Shown in pieces: positions 34,988-43,825 of a stretch of DNA of 47,831 bases. The stretch is from Myxococcus llanfairpwllgwyngyllgogerychwyrndrobwllllantysiliogogogochensis (GTDB taxonomy: Bacteria > Myxococcota > Myxococcia > Myxococcales > Myxococcaceae), in contig NZ_VIFM01000063.1 of assembly GCF_006636215.1 (NCBI RefSeq), forward strand, positions 1 through 47,831, in the 5' to 3' direction. The translations under genes were made by a program, and so were the position numbers. The first letter of the stretch is position 1. Each line of letters begins with the position of its first letter. Below the pieces are notes generated by a model. It was not told where the DNA came from. It saw nothing but the letters and a program-made list of their open reading frames with translations, and searched no databases.

Positions 34988-36268
34988 TTGGATTGGTTCG
35001 TGGAGCGACGCGAGGTCTCCGACGTGCTCCACCTGCGCTCCGGCATCCGCGTGCCACCCGCGACCTTCGAGCGCGGTGTCTGCGCGCGCAAGGGCAGCCC
35101 GAGCCACGGCGAATACACCTGGACGGAGCTGGCACGGGACGCGCCCGCGCCAGGCCTGCTCCCCGGTGAGGTGCTGGAGCGGACACGCGGACCGCTGGTT
35201 CGTCCCCCCGCGCTGGCGGACGGCGCCGCGCTTCGCGAGGACGTCGTGCGCCGGCTGGTGACAGTCGCTCGCGAGGCGGGCGCGGCCCACCTGGATGTGA
35301 CGCTGCGCGAGGTGGACCGCTGGACGCTCCACGCCCATCCCGAGCGGCTCGTCGAGGAGCACACCCGTCATGCCCTGCTGGAGGTGAAGGCCTTCCACGG
35401 CGAGCCCGGTGGCCCCCGGTTCGATGCCTGGCGCTGCGTCAGCCACCCCGACGCCGCGCACCTCCATGCGGCCCTGCCCGCCCTGGAAGCCTGGGTGGAC
35501 ACGCTGGTGCGCGAGCTTCGGGAGACGACTCCCGCGGTGCCATGCCCCTCCGAGGCGCTGCCCATCCTCCTCCCACCGGGCGCGGCCTCCGCGTGCTTCT
35601 TCCACGAGGTCTGCGGCCATCCGATGGAAGGGGATGTCGTCGCGCGAGGCGGCTCCTTCCTCGCGCGCCGGATGGGACAGCGCGTGGCGGAGCCCTTCGT
35701 CCACGTGTCGGACGACCCCACGGATGCACAGGGCGCGCTCGGCTTCGCCTGGGACGATGAGGGACACGCGGCGCGCGCGGTGCCGCTCTTGCGCGAGGGC
35801 GTCGTCACCTCGCCCCTGCTGGACACGCGCAGTGCTCGGGCGCTCGGCCTGGAGCCCAACGGCCACGGCCGGCGCGTGGACTTCCGCCATCCGCCGCTGC
35901 CTCGCATGGCCCACACCCGCGTCGAGCCCCACGAGGGAAACCTGAACGCGTTCCTCGCGGACATGGGCCACGGGCTGCTCGTGCAGCACCTCACTCCACG
36001 GCACATGAACCTGCTGTCGGGGGACTTCAGCTTCTACATCGTCGAGGCCCGTGAGGTCCGCGACGGGTGCGCGGGGGCTCGCGTGGGCCCAGGCATCCTC
36101 TGGGGCAACGGGCTGACGGCGCTGGCCGCCATCGACGCCGTGGGCTCCGACGCGCTCAACCTCTTCGCCACGCGCGGGTGCCGCAAGCTGGACCACGGCC
36201 CGCTGCCCGTATCCTTCGGGCAGCCGTCGGTCCGCTTCCGCGCGCTGCAGGTCCGGCCCGGGGCTTGA
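34988..36268 (+). CDS. tldD: TldD-like zinc metallopeptidase
   Basis: A 426-residue protein. The zinc motif is FFHEVCGHPMEGD: His206-Glu207-x3-His211, the HExxxH signature of TldD. Other TldD-like segments are FVHVSDDPTDAQGALGFAWDDEGHAAR and GDFSFYIVEAREVRDG. With TldE it should form a peptidase that threads unfolded polypeptides. The TTG start was chosen because AAGGAG lies 9 nt upstream and the next residues DWFVERREVSDV open the domain; the longer frame from 34871 overlaps the divergent promoter region. It ends convergently with the leftward lipoprotein operon. No peptide precursor lies beside it. Confidence 0.82.
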   Translation: MDWFVERREVSDVLHLRSGIRVPPATFERGVCARKGSPSHGEYTWTELARDAPAPGLLPGEVLERTRGPLVRPPALADGAALREDVVRRLVTVAREAGAAHLDVTLREVDRWTLHAHPERLVEEHTRHALLEVKAFHGEPGGPRFDAWRCVSHPDAAHLHAALPALEAWVDTLVRELRETTPAVPCPSEALPILLPPGAASACFFHEVCGHPMEGDVVARGGSFLARRMGQRVAEPFVHVSDDPTDAQGALGFAWDDEGHAARAVPLLREGVVTSPLLDTRSARALGLEPNGHGRRVDFRHPPLPRMAHTRVEPHEGNLNAFLADMGHGLLVQHLTPRHMNLLSGDFSFYIVEAREVRDGCAGARVGPGILWGNGLTALAAIDAVGSDALNLFATRGCRKLDHGPLPVSFGQPSVRFRALQVRPGA

Positions 36269-36300
36269 GAACCCCCGAGGCCTGGACCTCGCTCGCATGA

Positions 36301-37434
36301 CTACTCGGCCGGGGGACCCACCGGCTCGGCTGGGGGCTCCGCGGGCTCGGGCGGAATGTAGCAGGCCCAGGTGGGCTCCGGCTCCGGCGGAGGCGGGTCC
36401 TCCAGGCCACCGCCCGGCGGCGGCTCCTCGCCCGGCGGCGGAAGCGGAAACTGCCCGAAGGCCCGGTACACGCTGACCTCGCCCGGACGCGGCTCCACGA
36501 CGACGGACGGAAGCAGGTACGGCCGGGGCGGCGCGTCGGGGTCGGGCTCGCCCGGCTCCGGGACGAAGGTGTCGATGAGGTTGATGGTCACCGGCGCGGT
36601 GGAGTTGGGCGGCAGCACCAGCGCGAAGTAGCCCAGGAAGCTCTCCGAGCCGGGGAGCACGCTGAAGCCGATGGGCGACTGGCCCGGCAAGCCCTCGGGG
36701 GGAGCCCAGTCCAGCGCGAAGAGCTGACCGGCGGACGCCTCCGCGATGCTGCCGACCGGCGTCTGGAACAGGTCCGCCAGGAAGCTCATGTCGTGGACCC
36801 ACAGGAGCGCGACACCGCCCGTCTTCGTGGAGTCCAACAGGTCCGCCGGCGTCGTGGGCGTGCCCGCCGCCGTCATCGCCTGGGCCACCGCGTCCAGCGC
36901 GCCCGTGTTGCCCACCAGCACCGCGGACTGGCCGTAGCACTGCGTGACGCTGGCGAGGATGGGCCGCACGTACGTGGTGGGGAAGTACGTCGTCGGCGGC
37001 AGCGGGATGGGGAACTCGGGGTCCAGCACCACGCCCTCCGCGGGGGGCGTGGCGGACGCGATGTACGTCGCCGCGTCGCCCGAAGGAACGCCGACCAACT
37101 GCCACGTCCCACCGAAGTCCGAGGGAGACGCCGCGAACCTGCTCCCCTCGGGCGAGGACAGCGTCACGCTCCCGCCGGTGATGGCGGACAGGGCGGTGTA
37201 GGGCCCGTTGAAGACGCCGGGTATCGCCTCCGCGGTGACCTCTTCGGGGAGCGTCATGAAGGCGATGAGGAACGCCTCCGGGTCGTAGACCACGCCCGAG
37301 ATGTTCGTCGTGCGCGCGGGGAGGTCCACCACGGGCGCGGTGTCGGGCAGGACGATGACGGGCGCCTCGGAGTCGGCACACCCGCCGACGGCGGCGCAGA
37401 GCAGGAAGCTGGAAGCCAGGGAGCGGAGCTTCAT
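36301..37434 (-). CDS. Secreted lipoprotein with Pro-rich C-terminus
   Basis: A 377-residue lipoprotein: signal peptide LASSFLLCAAVGGC with the lipobox Cys at about 19. The middle part (residues about 40-310) is beta-rich with many aromatic residues, and the last 50 residues are Pro/Glu-rich (PPPGEEPPPGGGLEDPPPP), a flexible tail. No known domain was recognised. It is the last gene of the operon that begins with the 57-residue peptide; only 15 bp separate it from the penta-haem gene, so a shared function at the outer membrane is likely. Confidence 0.6.
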   Translation of the reverse strand: MKLRSLASSFLLCAAVGGCADSEAPVIVLPDTAPVVDLPARTTNISGVVYDPEAFLIAFMTLPEEVTAEAIPGVFNGPYTALSAITGGSVTLSSPEGSRFAASPSDFGGTWQLVGVPSGDAATYIASATPPAEGVVLDPEFPIPLPPTTYFPTTYVRPILASVTQCYGQSAVLVGNTGALDAVAQAMTAAGTPTTPADLLDSTKTGGVALLWVHDMSFLADLFQTPVGSIAEASAGQLFALDWAPPEGLPGQSPIGFSVLPGSESFLGYFALVLPPNSTAPVTINLIDTFVPEPGEPDPDAPPRPYLLPSVVVEPRPGEVSVYRAFGQFPLPPPGEEPPPGGGLEDPPPPEPEPTWACYIPPEPAEPPAEPVGPPAE

Positions 37435-37449
37435 CGGAGTCCTCGGGGC

Positions 37450-39363
37450 TCAGCGCACTGGCAGCACGTGCTCGGCGGGAGCCGTCGTCACGTGGCAGGC
37501 GTTGGCGCAGTTTCCAAAAGCGTTGGGGGGGGAGTTGATCTCCTGGAACGGCAGGTCGAAGTACTCCGTGCCGTGGGTGCCCGGGTGGCAGCCGGCGCAG
37601 GCAATCATGCTGGGGCGCAGCGTGCTCTCGCGCGTCAGGTGGCACAGGGTGCAGTCACCCTTGTTCTGGACGTACTTGGGCGAGTTGATGTGCAGCCGGT
37701 GGACGAAGTCCGACACGTGCCCGACGACGTCGTCGTGGTGGCACACCTTGCACGTTTCCACGTGGTCAACGGAGACGCCGTGGTGCACGTTGCTCAGCGA
37801 GCTGACCCCGTTGTGACACACCTGGCAGTTGCCGATGCGGCCCGGGTACGTGGTGGGCTCGGCCTGGCCCACCTGGAAGAAGAACGGGTCCAACCGGTTG
37901 AGCCGCTCGCCCTCGAAGTTGCGGTGGCCCTTGAGCAGGATGGCGTAGGTGCCGGGCTTGGCGTCCGGCGGCAACGTCACCGTGTAGCGCGTCGTCGGCT
38001 GCACCCACGGGCCGCCCGCGACGGCCATGATGTCCGGAGGCACGTAGAACTGCGGCTCGCTCGAGGCGGGATAGGAGAAGTAGTCCGTGGGCACGAAGCC
38101 GCCGTTGACGACCTTCAGGTCCTGCAGCGGCCCGACGACCTTGAAGCCGGACTCGGACGCGCTGCTGTCACGCCACGTCAACAGCATGAACTCGTTGAAG
38201 TAGGCCAGGCCGTTGGAGCCCTCCTCCATGTAGGTCATGAACGAGGGCATGGAGCCGCGCGGGTGCAGGCCATGGCCGTCGCCGTCCTGGAGCGACACGA
38301 CGAAGTCCACCGTCTCGCCCGCGTTGAAGAAGTTGCCGTTGGGGGGGCGGGAGACCTGCACCTTCTGCTTGAGGCCGAAGCCGCACGGCGTGGGCACGTC
38401 CGTGGCCAACCCATCCGGCCCCAGCTCGTAGCAGGTCGGGGGGCGCTCTTTGGCGTCCTGGAAGGTGACGGGGAAGAGGAAGGGCTTCTGGGGGAGCTGG
38501 CTCCACGTGAAGCGGATGACGCCCTCGCCCCGCAGGTCCGGCATGGTGAAGGACTTGAAGGGGTTGGTGGAGTTGGCGAAGGACACCTTCACCGCCGTGG
38601 CGAACTCGAGCGCGTCGTAGTTCGCTGCCCTGTGCGGCGTGGGGTCTCCGGGGAACAGCGGGCGCTGAAGGCCCGTCACCGTGAAGCTGGCACGGGTGCG
38701 GCCCGTGACGGGGCTCTCCGCGAGGAAGTCCGAGCGCAAGTAGGTCTGGCTGACGCGCACGTTGCCGTCCGCGTCCAGCACCTCCAGCAGGAAGGTGTCG
38801 TCCGTGGCCAGCATCCACGCGGCGTTCTCGTAGAACGTCTCGCGCAGGAACGTCTGCGGCTGCAGGCGCTTCCACCCGTCACGCCCCGAGGACAGGCCCG
38901 ACCAGTCCAGGTCCTTGAAGTACGACTCCAGGCGCATCCACGCCGCGGGCGTGCGCTTGTCGTTGTATTCAGGGAAGCGTGCCAGCTCGACGTCCATCGC
39001 GGAGAACTCGCGCAGGAAGTACAGCTCACCGGCGGAGACGACCATTCGCGCGTGAGGCTCGCTCGGCTCGAAGGGCGCGTCCGGCCTCGGGTAGCCGTCA
39101 TTCATGTTGTAGCAGGTGTCCCCGTAAGCCGGCAGGTTCAGGTCCCCCTTCGTCACGGGTTCACCCGTGGGGAGGATGGCGCAGCCCTTGAACCACAGCA
39201 GGGACAGGGAGATGGCACCGGAGGCGGAGCTGTCGTACGGGTCGAACGCGCGAGCACCCCGGCCACGGGTTCCTTCCGTGTCGGCCGTGTCGAACAGGTT
39301 GCACCCCGAGGCGACCGCCAACACCGGGAGCATCAGGACCAGCTTTTTCAGGGACAGTGTCAT
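37450..39363 (-). CDS. Penta-haem cytochrome c lipoprotein
   Basis: A 637-residue lipoprotein. The start at 39363 gives a signal peptide ending VASGC, and an upstream start would add an implausible leader. Residues about 30-490 are a beta-rich domain, with no haem motif. The C-terminal 130 residues carry five haem-binding sites: CQVCH, CKVCHH, CTLCH, CAGCH and a last CANACH (CX3CH). Such multihaem lipoproteins work in electron transfer at the cell surface or in the periplasm. The operon around it contains a Rieske oxygenase and a di-haem cytochrome, which suggests an electron-transfer chain, but the redox partners are inferred only from gene order. Confidence 0.85.
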   Translation of the reverse strand: MTLSLKKLVLMLPVLAVASGCNLFDTADTEGTRGRGARAFDPYDSSASGAISLSLLWFKGCAILPTGEPVTKGDLNLPAYGDTCYNMNDGYPRPDAPFEPSEPHARMVVSAGELYFLREFSAMDVELARFPEYNDKRTPAAWMRLESYFKDLDWSGLSSGRDGWKRLQPQTFLRETFYENAAWMLATDDTFLLEVLDADGNVRVSQTYLRSDFLAESPVTGRTRASFTVTGLQRPLFPGDPTPHRAANYDALEFATAVKVSFANSTNPFKSFTMPDLRGEGVIRFTWSQLPQKPFLFPVTFQDAKERPPTCYELGPDGLATDVPTPCGFGLKQKVQVSRPPNGNFFNAGETVDFVVSLQDGDGHGLHPRGSMPSFMTYMEEGSNGLAYFNEFMLLTWRDSSASESGFKVVGPLQDLKVVNGGFVPTDYFSYPASSEPQFYVPPDIMAVAGGPWVQPTTRYTVTLPPDAKPGTYAILLKGHRNFEGERLNRLDPFFFQVGQAEPTTYPGRIGNCQVCHNGVSSLSNVHHGVSVDHVETCKVCHHDDVVGHVSDFVHRLHINSPKYVQNKGDCTLCHLTRESTLRPSMIACAGCHPGTHGTEYFDLPFQEINSPPNAFGNCANACHVTTAPAEHVLPVR

Positions 39364-39451
39364 GGGGTTCGAGTCCAGCCCGGCGCACCGAGAACAGGGG
39401 ACGGTGTAGGGCAAGGCGTGTATCCTACTTTCTAAGAATGCGCCGCGCCAA

Positions 39452-40438
39452 TCACTGGCCGCTGGCGCGTCGCGTCGGAGTCCCCTGGGTCTTCAGGAAG
39501 CGGTACATGGCGCGCAGATCCTCCTCCTTCATGGAGGCGAAGGCCTGCCAGGGCATGGCCAGCTTGTTGACCTGGCCCTTGCGGCTGGGCGCGGCGCCCA
39601 GGTCCTTGAAGGCGGTGAAGCGGGCGACGAAGGCGTCCTCGTCCAGCCCCTTCATGACGGGCCCGCCGGGCAGGAGGGACGGAATGGGCTCCGCGCCGAA
39701 GGGCGTGGGCGCGGCGCGGCCACCCGCGAAGGGCTTCGGTTCCTCATCCGCGCTGGCGTGGCAGAAGGCGCATTGGGCGACGGTCGCCAGGTAGCGGCCC
39801 CGGGCGATGGGGTCCGCGGCGGGCTCGGCGACGGGGCCGGGCAGGGGCGCGGCCAGGTCCTGGATCTCCGCCGTCACCTCCGGAAGCAGCTTGGAGGGGG
39901 GCGTGGCGCGGGCCACCGCGGGCACCGTGCGCAGCCAGGCCACCACGGCGCGGGCGTCACCGTCCGACAGCGTGGTGCGCCACTCCATGTACGGCATCAT
40001 GGGAAACAGCGTCCGTCCGTCGCGGCCATAGCCCTCACGCAGGGTGCGCAGCAGCTGCTCGTCCGTCCAGCGCCCCACGCCGTGCTCGGGGTCGGAGGTG
40101 ATGTTGGGCGCGCACAGGGTGCCCGGCATCTCCCATTCCTCACCGAAGCACGCGCCCGCGAGCACCGGCCCCGACACCGGCCCGCCGAAGCGGCCGTAAT
40201 CCCGCTCGGTGTGGCAGCCGACGCAGCCGAGCACCGACTCCGCCAGATACCGTCCCCGCGCCACGAGCGCCGAGTCAGCCGACGCGGGCACCACGGGAGG
40301 CGCCACCGGCTTCGCGGCGACCACGGGCGGGGCTGGAGGTGGCGGCTTGGGAGCCTCTTCCCGTTGACGACAGGCCGCCCCGGCGACGAGCAGCACCACG
40401 GACACACTCCACCCCCAGCTTCGACTCCCTGCGTTCAC
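39452..40438 (-). CDS. Di-haem cytochrome c lipoprotein
   Basis: The GTG start at 40438 has GGGAG eight bases upstream and gives a 328-residue protein; the frame is open further upstream only because it runs into the Rieske gene. A signal peptide with lipobox AGAAC (Cys about 23) is followed by a Pro-rich linker (PKPPPPAPPVV). Two haem sites follow, ESVLGCVGCHTERD (about 68) and VAQCAFCHASADEE (about 220), as in type-I cytochrome c domains repeated twice. It should carry electrons in the periplasm and may serve the Rieske oxygenase, which starts 17 bp upstream. Confidence 0.86.
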   Translation of the reverse strand: MNAGSRSWGWSVSVVLLVAGAACRQREEAPKPPPPAPPVVAAKPVAPPVVPASADSALVARGRYLAESVLGCVGCHTERDYGRFGGPVSGPVLAGACFGEEWEMPGTLCAPNITSDPEHGVGRWTDEQLLRTLREGYGRDGRTLFPMMPYMEWRTTLSDGDARAVVAWLRTVPAVARATPPSKLLPEVTAEIQDLAAPLPGPVAEPAADPIARGRYLATVAQCAFCHASADEEPKPFAGGRAAPTPFGAEPIPSLLPGGPVMKGLDEDAFVARFTAFKDLGAAPSRKGQVNKLAMPWQAFASMKEEDLRAMYRFLKTQGTPTRRASGQ

Positions 40439-40455
40439 TCGAGTGTCTCCCGTTC

Positions 40456-41472
40456 CTATTCCAAGGGGGGCCCGTCCACCGGACGGCCCGAGCGCAGGGC
40501 CGTGAGGGCCCGGCGGTATTCGATGGGGAGCCGGTCCGCCTTCACCAGGACCTCGCCCGCGAAGTCCAACGGGTGCGCGCGCGGACGCTGCCCCTCCGCG
40601 ATGCGGCGGTCCTGCTCCAGGATGGCCGACTCCGACTTCACGAAAAGGTCCGCGAAGTTGCGGATCCTCGGGTGGTACGAGGCGAAGTAGAAGCACTGCA
40701 TCTTCTCCTCGGACCAGGGCGAGGCCACCGCGTAGACGGTGTGCGGATAGAAGAGGGTCGGCTTGAAGGACAGCCGCGCGGCGAAAGGGAACGTCACGTC
40801 ATAGGTGAGCGTGGTCCGGTCCACCCGGGGCGGCGCGCCACCGACACCGGGCGCCAGCGCGGGATACACGATGCGCGCGGAGAGTCCGTCCGACCGCTTC
40901 TCCACGTCGTAGGGCGGCACCTCGGGCTGGTCCGGATTGCCGAACGTCCCCTCATGCACGAAGGAGAGGTGGGCCACGTCCAGGACGATTTCCACCATGC
41001 GGCCGGCGGCGATATCCCAGTCCAGGCGCGGCAGCGGCACCGTGGCCACCGTCGTCGTGTCAGCCAGCTCCGGCCATTCTGGCAATGGCGCGGCGGGCTC
41101 GGGTGAAAGACAGACCCAGACCAGGCCATGCCGCTCCGCGGCATGAAACGTCGCGAGCCGGGCCCGCTCCGGAATGGGCGTCTGGGGTTGCGAGGGAATC
41201 CGGACGCAGCGCCCGCTCTCGCCGTACGTCCAGCCATGGAACGCGCAGCGAAGGCCCTCGGGGGTGATGGAGCCTGAGCAGAGGTCCGCGCCGCGGTGCG
41301 CGCAGTAGCGCTGAGAGGCCGCGACGCCAGAGCCGGTGCGCCAGAGGACCAGATCCGTCTCCAGCAGCCGGGCTGGAAGAGGCGCGTCCCGCAGCTCGTG
41401 GGAGTACGCCACCGGATGCCAGTACGGGGCGAAAGCGTCCCGGTACGGGCGGACCTCGTGGGCCGCGCTCAT
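40456..41472 (-). CDS. Rieske non-haem iron oxygenase
   Basis: A 338-residue enzyme of the VanA/PAO-like family. The N-terminal Rieske [2Fe-2S] site is C57-x-H59-x16-C76-x2-H79 (RYCAHRGADL and LRCAFHGWTY). The mononuclear iron site is D165-x2-H168-x4-H173 in VLDVAHLSFVHEG, and the third iron ligand is the Asp of LEQDRRIAEGQ near 293. Such enzymes usually need a separate reductase to feed electrons to the Rieske cluster; none is encoded here, but two cytochrome genes follow in the operon. Its ATG overlaps the stop of the 57-residue peptide gene by 4 bases, so the two are translationally coupled. Substrate unknown. Confidence 0.9.
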   Translation of the reverse strand: MSAAHEVRPYRDAFAPYWHPVAYSHELRDAPLPARLLETDLVLWRTGSGVAASQRYCAHRGADLCSGSITPEGLRCAFHGWTYGESGRCVRIPSQPQTPIPERARLATFHAAERHGLVWVCLSPEPAAPLPEWPELADTTTVATVPLPRLDWDIAAGRMVEIVLDVAHLSFVHEGTFGNPDQPEVPPYDVEKRSDGLSARIVYPALAPGVGGAPPRVDRTTLTYDVTFPFAARLSFKPTLFYPHTVYAVASPWSEEKMQCFYFASYHPRIRNFADLFVKSESAILEQDRRIAEGQRPRAHPLDFAGEVLVKADRLPIEYRRALTALRSGRPVDGPPLE

Positions 41473-41642
41473 GCCAGGGCGAGCGGGGCGATCTTGCTTT
41501 CGATTTCCTCGAGGAGGAAGTCGATCTCCTCTATCTCGTCGAGCTTCTCGGGAGCAGCGGACACCGCCTCGGCGGTAGTCGATGTGGATACTGCTGTAGC
41601 AGCCAATTCGGAGGGGGACTGAGCAGTCTCTTCCGACGCCAT
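41469..41642 (-). CDS. 57-residue peptide, possible RiPP-type substrate or accessory
   Basis: A small gene with a good GGAGG ribosome-binding site 7 bases before the ATG and a stop overlapping the Rieske ATG. The first 30 residues are Ser/Thr/Ala/Glu-rich (SELAATAVSTSTTAEAVSA) with no signal peptide. Then comes an acidic helix with regular Leu/Ile spacing, EKLDEIEEIDFLLEEIESK, and the end IAPLALA. This leader-like, acidic helix with a short hydrophobic tail resembles RiPP precursor peptides, but a core cannot be defined and no typical RiPP maturase lies next to it. Alternatives are a small accessory subunit of the oxygenase or a regulator. It heads a five-gene leftward operon and its promoter is in the 111-bp gap shared with the divergent barrel gene. 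Confidence 0.6.
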   Translation of the reverse strand: MASEETAQSPSELAATAVSTSTTAEAVSAAPEKLDEIEEIDFLLEEIESKIAPLALA

Positions 41643-41753
41643 GGGATGGCCTCCACTACACAGGGGAGGCGGATGCTCGGGGGAACGCTGGGGGAATGTC
41701 AACCCACCGTGGCTTTCCTCACCTGTCACAACGCCACTAGACTGCGTTCATCC

Positions 41754-43814
41754 ATGCCCCCTGCCCCCTCCGTCGTGCGCATCGTGGCCATGTTGTGTCT
41801 GCTTCATGGCACCGCCCACGCGGAGCCCTGGAAGAAAGCCAGACCCGGCACCACGACGGAGTCGCAGTTGCGCATCCTGTTCGGCGAGCCCGACTCACGA
41901 CGTCGTGAGGATGGCGCGCTGGTGCTCGACTATCAGGGTCAGTCCTCGCCGGCGGGCACGAGGCATGCGCGTTTCACGGTGGATACACGCACCCGAAGGC
42001 TCCAGCGCATCGATGTCTTTCCCACCCGGCCGCCCTCGCGCGCCGCGGTGGAGAAACAATTCGGCGCGGCGTGTCCCAAGGTCGGCCGGAGCAAGAAGCC
42101 CTGCTACCTGGTGAAGGCCACGGCGGACACCACGCTGTACTTCCACTATCCCTCGCGCGGCCTGGCGGTGTTCTTCACCGGTGCCGACGTGCGCGCGCTG
42201 ACCTACGAGCGTCCTGTCCGGGGGCGCCTCGCGCTCTCCTCCAGCGTGGAGCCGCCGCTGGAGCTGGGCTCGGGGAGTGACGGCGTTCGGAGCACCAACG
42301 CATCGGGCGACACCGTGTCCGCGTCCGGCACCGACGCGGAGGACGACACGGAGACCGCCGACGGGAACACCGTGGAGGCCTTCGCGGAGCCCGCCTCCGA
42401 CACCGCGAACGCGCCCGCCGCCGCGAGCCTGGCGCTGGCGGTGCCAACCATCGACGGCGAAGGCGAGGGCCAGGCACCGCGTCCACCGGCGTCCGCTGAC
42501 GTGGACACCTCGCTGCGGCCCGTGGTGGTGGCGGACATGGGGACGTCTGTCACGTCGGGCCCCTCCGTGCCGGGCGAGGGGCCCCAGCCGGTGACGGAGG
42601 AGGCCGCGGTGGAAGACCCTCTGCACCCTTCCGCCTTCCTCAAGGTGCCGGAGCTGCTCACGGTGGGCGGCTTCTATCTGCAGCGCGCGGAGGTATCCGG
42701 CGCCACCCGGGCGCTGAGCGCGAAGACGGGCGTGGACCCGTTCTTCCCGGCGCTGCTGGACGTGTACCTGGACTTCAAGCCGTTCGACGGGCTGCGCAGC
42801 TTCGCGGTGGGCCGGATGGCGTACGACCCGTTGGACCCGCTGCTCTCCACGCCCGTGACGAGCCTGGACCGGCTGTGGATCTACTTCGGCCTCTTCGACC
42901 ACGTCTTCATCACCGCGGGCCGTCAGCACATCAAGTGGGGCAGCTCGAAGATCTGGAACACCACCGACTTCCTGCGCTCGCGCAATCCGGACCCGCTGTT
43001 CCTCTACGACTTGAGGCCCGGCGTGGACATGGTGAAGGTCAACGTGCCGTGGGAGGAGATGGCCGCCAACCTGTGGATCATCGGCACCGCGGACCTGGTG
43101 GACACGACGAGTGGAGTGGGCGGACTGGAGGACGAGGACCGCGTGCGCTACGGCGGCGCGGTGCGCGCGGAAATCGCGCTGGGCACCAGCGAGCTGGCGG
43201 CGACGGGCTCGTTCTATGAGGGGCGGCGCCCCCGCTATGGCCTGGACTACTCGCTCGGCCTGGGGCGGCTGGACTTCAACACGGAGATCGCCCTGGTGCA
43301 TGGCGCGGACGTGGCCACGTGGGAGCGCGCGGCGGACGGTGGCTTCCAGGTGCGGGCGCTGGACGGGTTGCAGGTGCAGGCCAGTGGCGGCATGCAGGTC
43401 GAGCTGCGGGTGGCGGACACCTTCAAGACGGTGGTGCGGTTGGAGGGCTTCTACAACCAGTTGGGCAGCGATGACCGCGAGCTGCTGACGTGGGTGCAGA
43501 CCGTCGGCGACTTCCAGCCGCTCTACTTCGGCCGCTTCTATGGCATGGCGCAGGTCGCCGTCACCGCGCGCAACATCTACGAGCCGACGACAACGCTCAC
43601 CTTGCTGGGCAACGTGGGCGACCCCTCCTACGTCGTCCGGCTGGACATCAACGCCTCCCGGCTGCGTGACGTGACGGTCGCGGCCTTCGTGGAAGTTCCC
43701 TTTGGAGAGCGCGGCGGCGAGTTCCGCTTTCAGCCCGACCCCACCGTGGCGCCTGGTGCACCGGTGGACATGGGGTTGTTCCGCGCGGGCATCAACGTTC
43801 GCCTCAGGCTCTGA
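41754..43814 (+). CDS. Outer-membrane beta-barrel protein with SmpA/OmlA-like N-domain
   Basis: The ATG at 41754 gives a signal peptide (IVAMLCLLHGTAHAEP) and 686 residues. Residues about 20-150 resemble a BamE/OmlA-type alpha-beta module (ARPGTTTESQLRILFGEPDSRRREDG). Residues about 160-310 are a Ser/Thr/Asp/Ala-rich linker, probably disordered. Residues about 320-686 are a barrel of amphipathic strands with many Tyr/Phe (LLTVGGFYLQRAEV, VFITAGRQHIKWGSSK, LWIYFGLFDHV, TVVRLEGFYNQLG), ending in INVRLRL, suitable for Bam. It may be an outer-membrane channel or a partner for the haem lipoproteins on the opposite strand, but no specific family was found. The NRPS gene starts 11 bp later, so it may be co-transcribed. 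Confidence 0.6.
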   Translation: MPPAPSVVRIVAMLCLLHGTAHAEPWKKARPGTTTESQLRILFGEPDSRRREDGALVLDYQGQSSPAGTRHARFTVDTRTRRLQRIDVFPTRPPSRAAVEKQFGAACPKVGRSKKPCYLVKATADTTLYFHYPSRGLAVFFTGADVRALTYERPVRGRLALSSSVEPPLELGSGSDGVRSTNASGDTVSASGTDAEDDTETADGNTVEAFAEPASDTANAPAAASLALAVPTIDGEGEGQAPRPPASADVDTSLRPVVVADMGTSVTSGPSVPGEGPQPVTEEAAVEDPLHPSAFLKVPELLTVGGFYLQRAEVSGATRALSAKTGVDPFFPALLDVYLDFKPFDGLRSFAVGRMAYDPLDPLLSTPVTSLDRLWIYFGLFDHVFITAGRQHIKWGSSKIWNTTDFLRSRNPDPLFLYDLRPGVDMVKVNVPWEEMAANLWIIGTADLVDTTSGVGGLEDEDRVRYGGAVRAEIALGTSELAATGSFYEGRRPRYGLDYSLGLGRLDFNTEIALVHGADVATWERAADGGFQVRALDGLQVQASGGMQVELRVADTFKTVVRLEGFYNQLGSDDRELLTWVQTVGDFQPLYFGRFYGMAQVAVTARNIYEPTTTLTLLGNVGDPSYVVRLDINASRLRDVTVAAFVEVPFGERGGEFRFQPDPTVAPGAPVDMGLFRAGINVRLRL

Positions 43815-43825
43815 GCCCTACCCAC

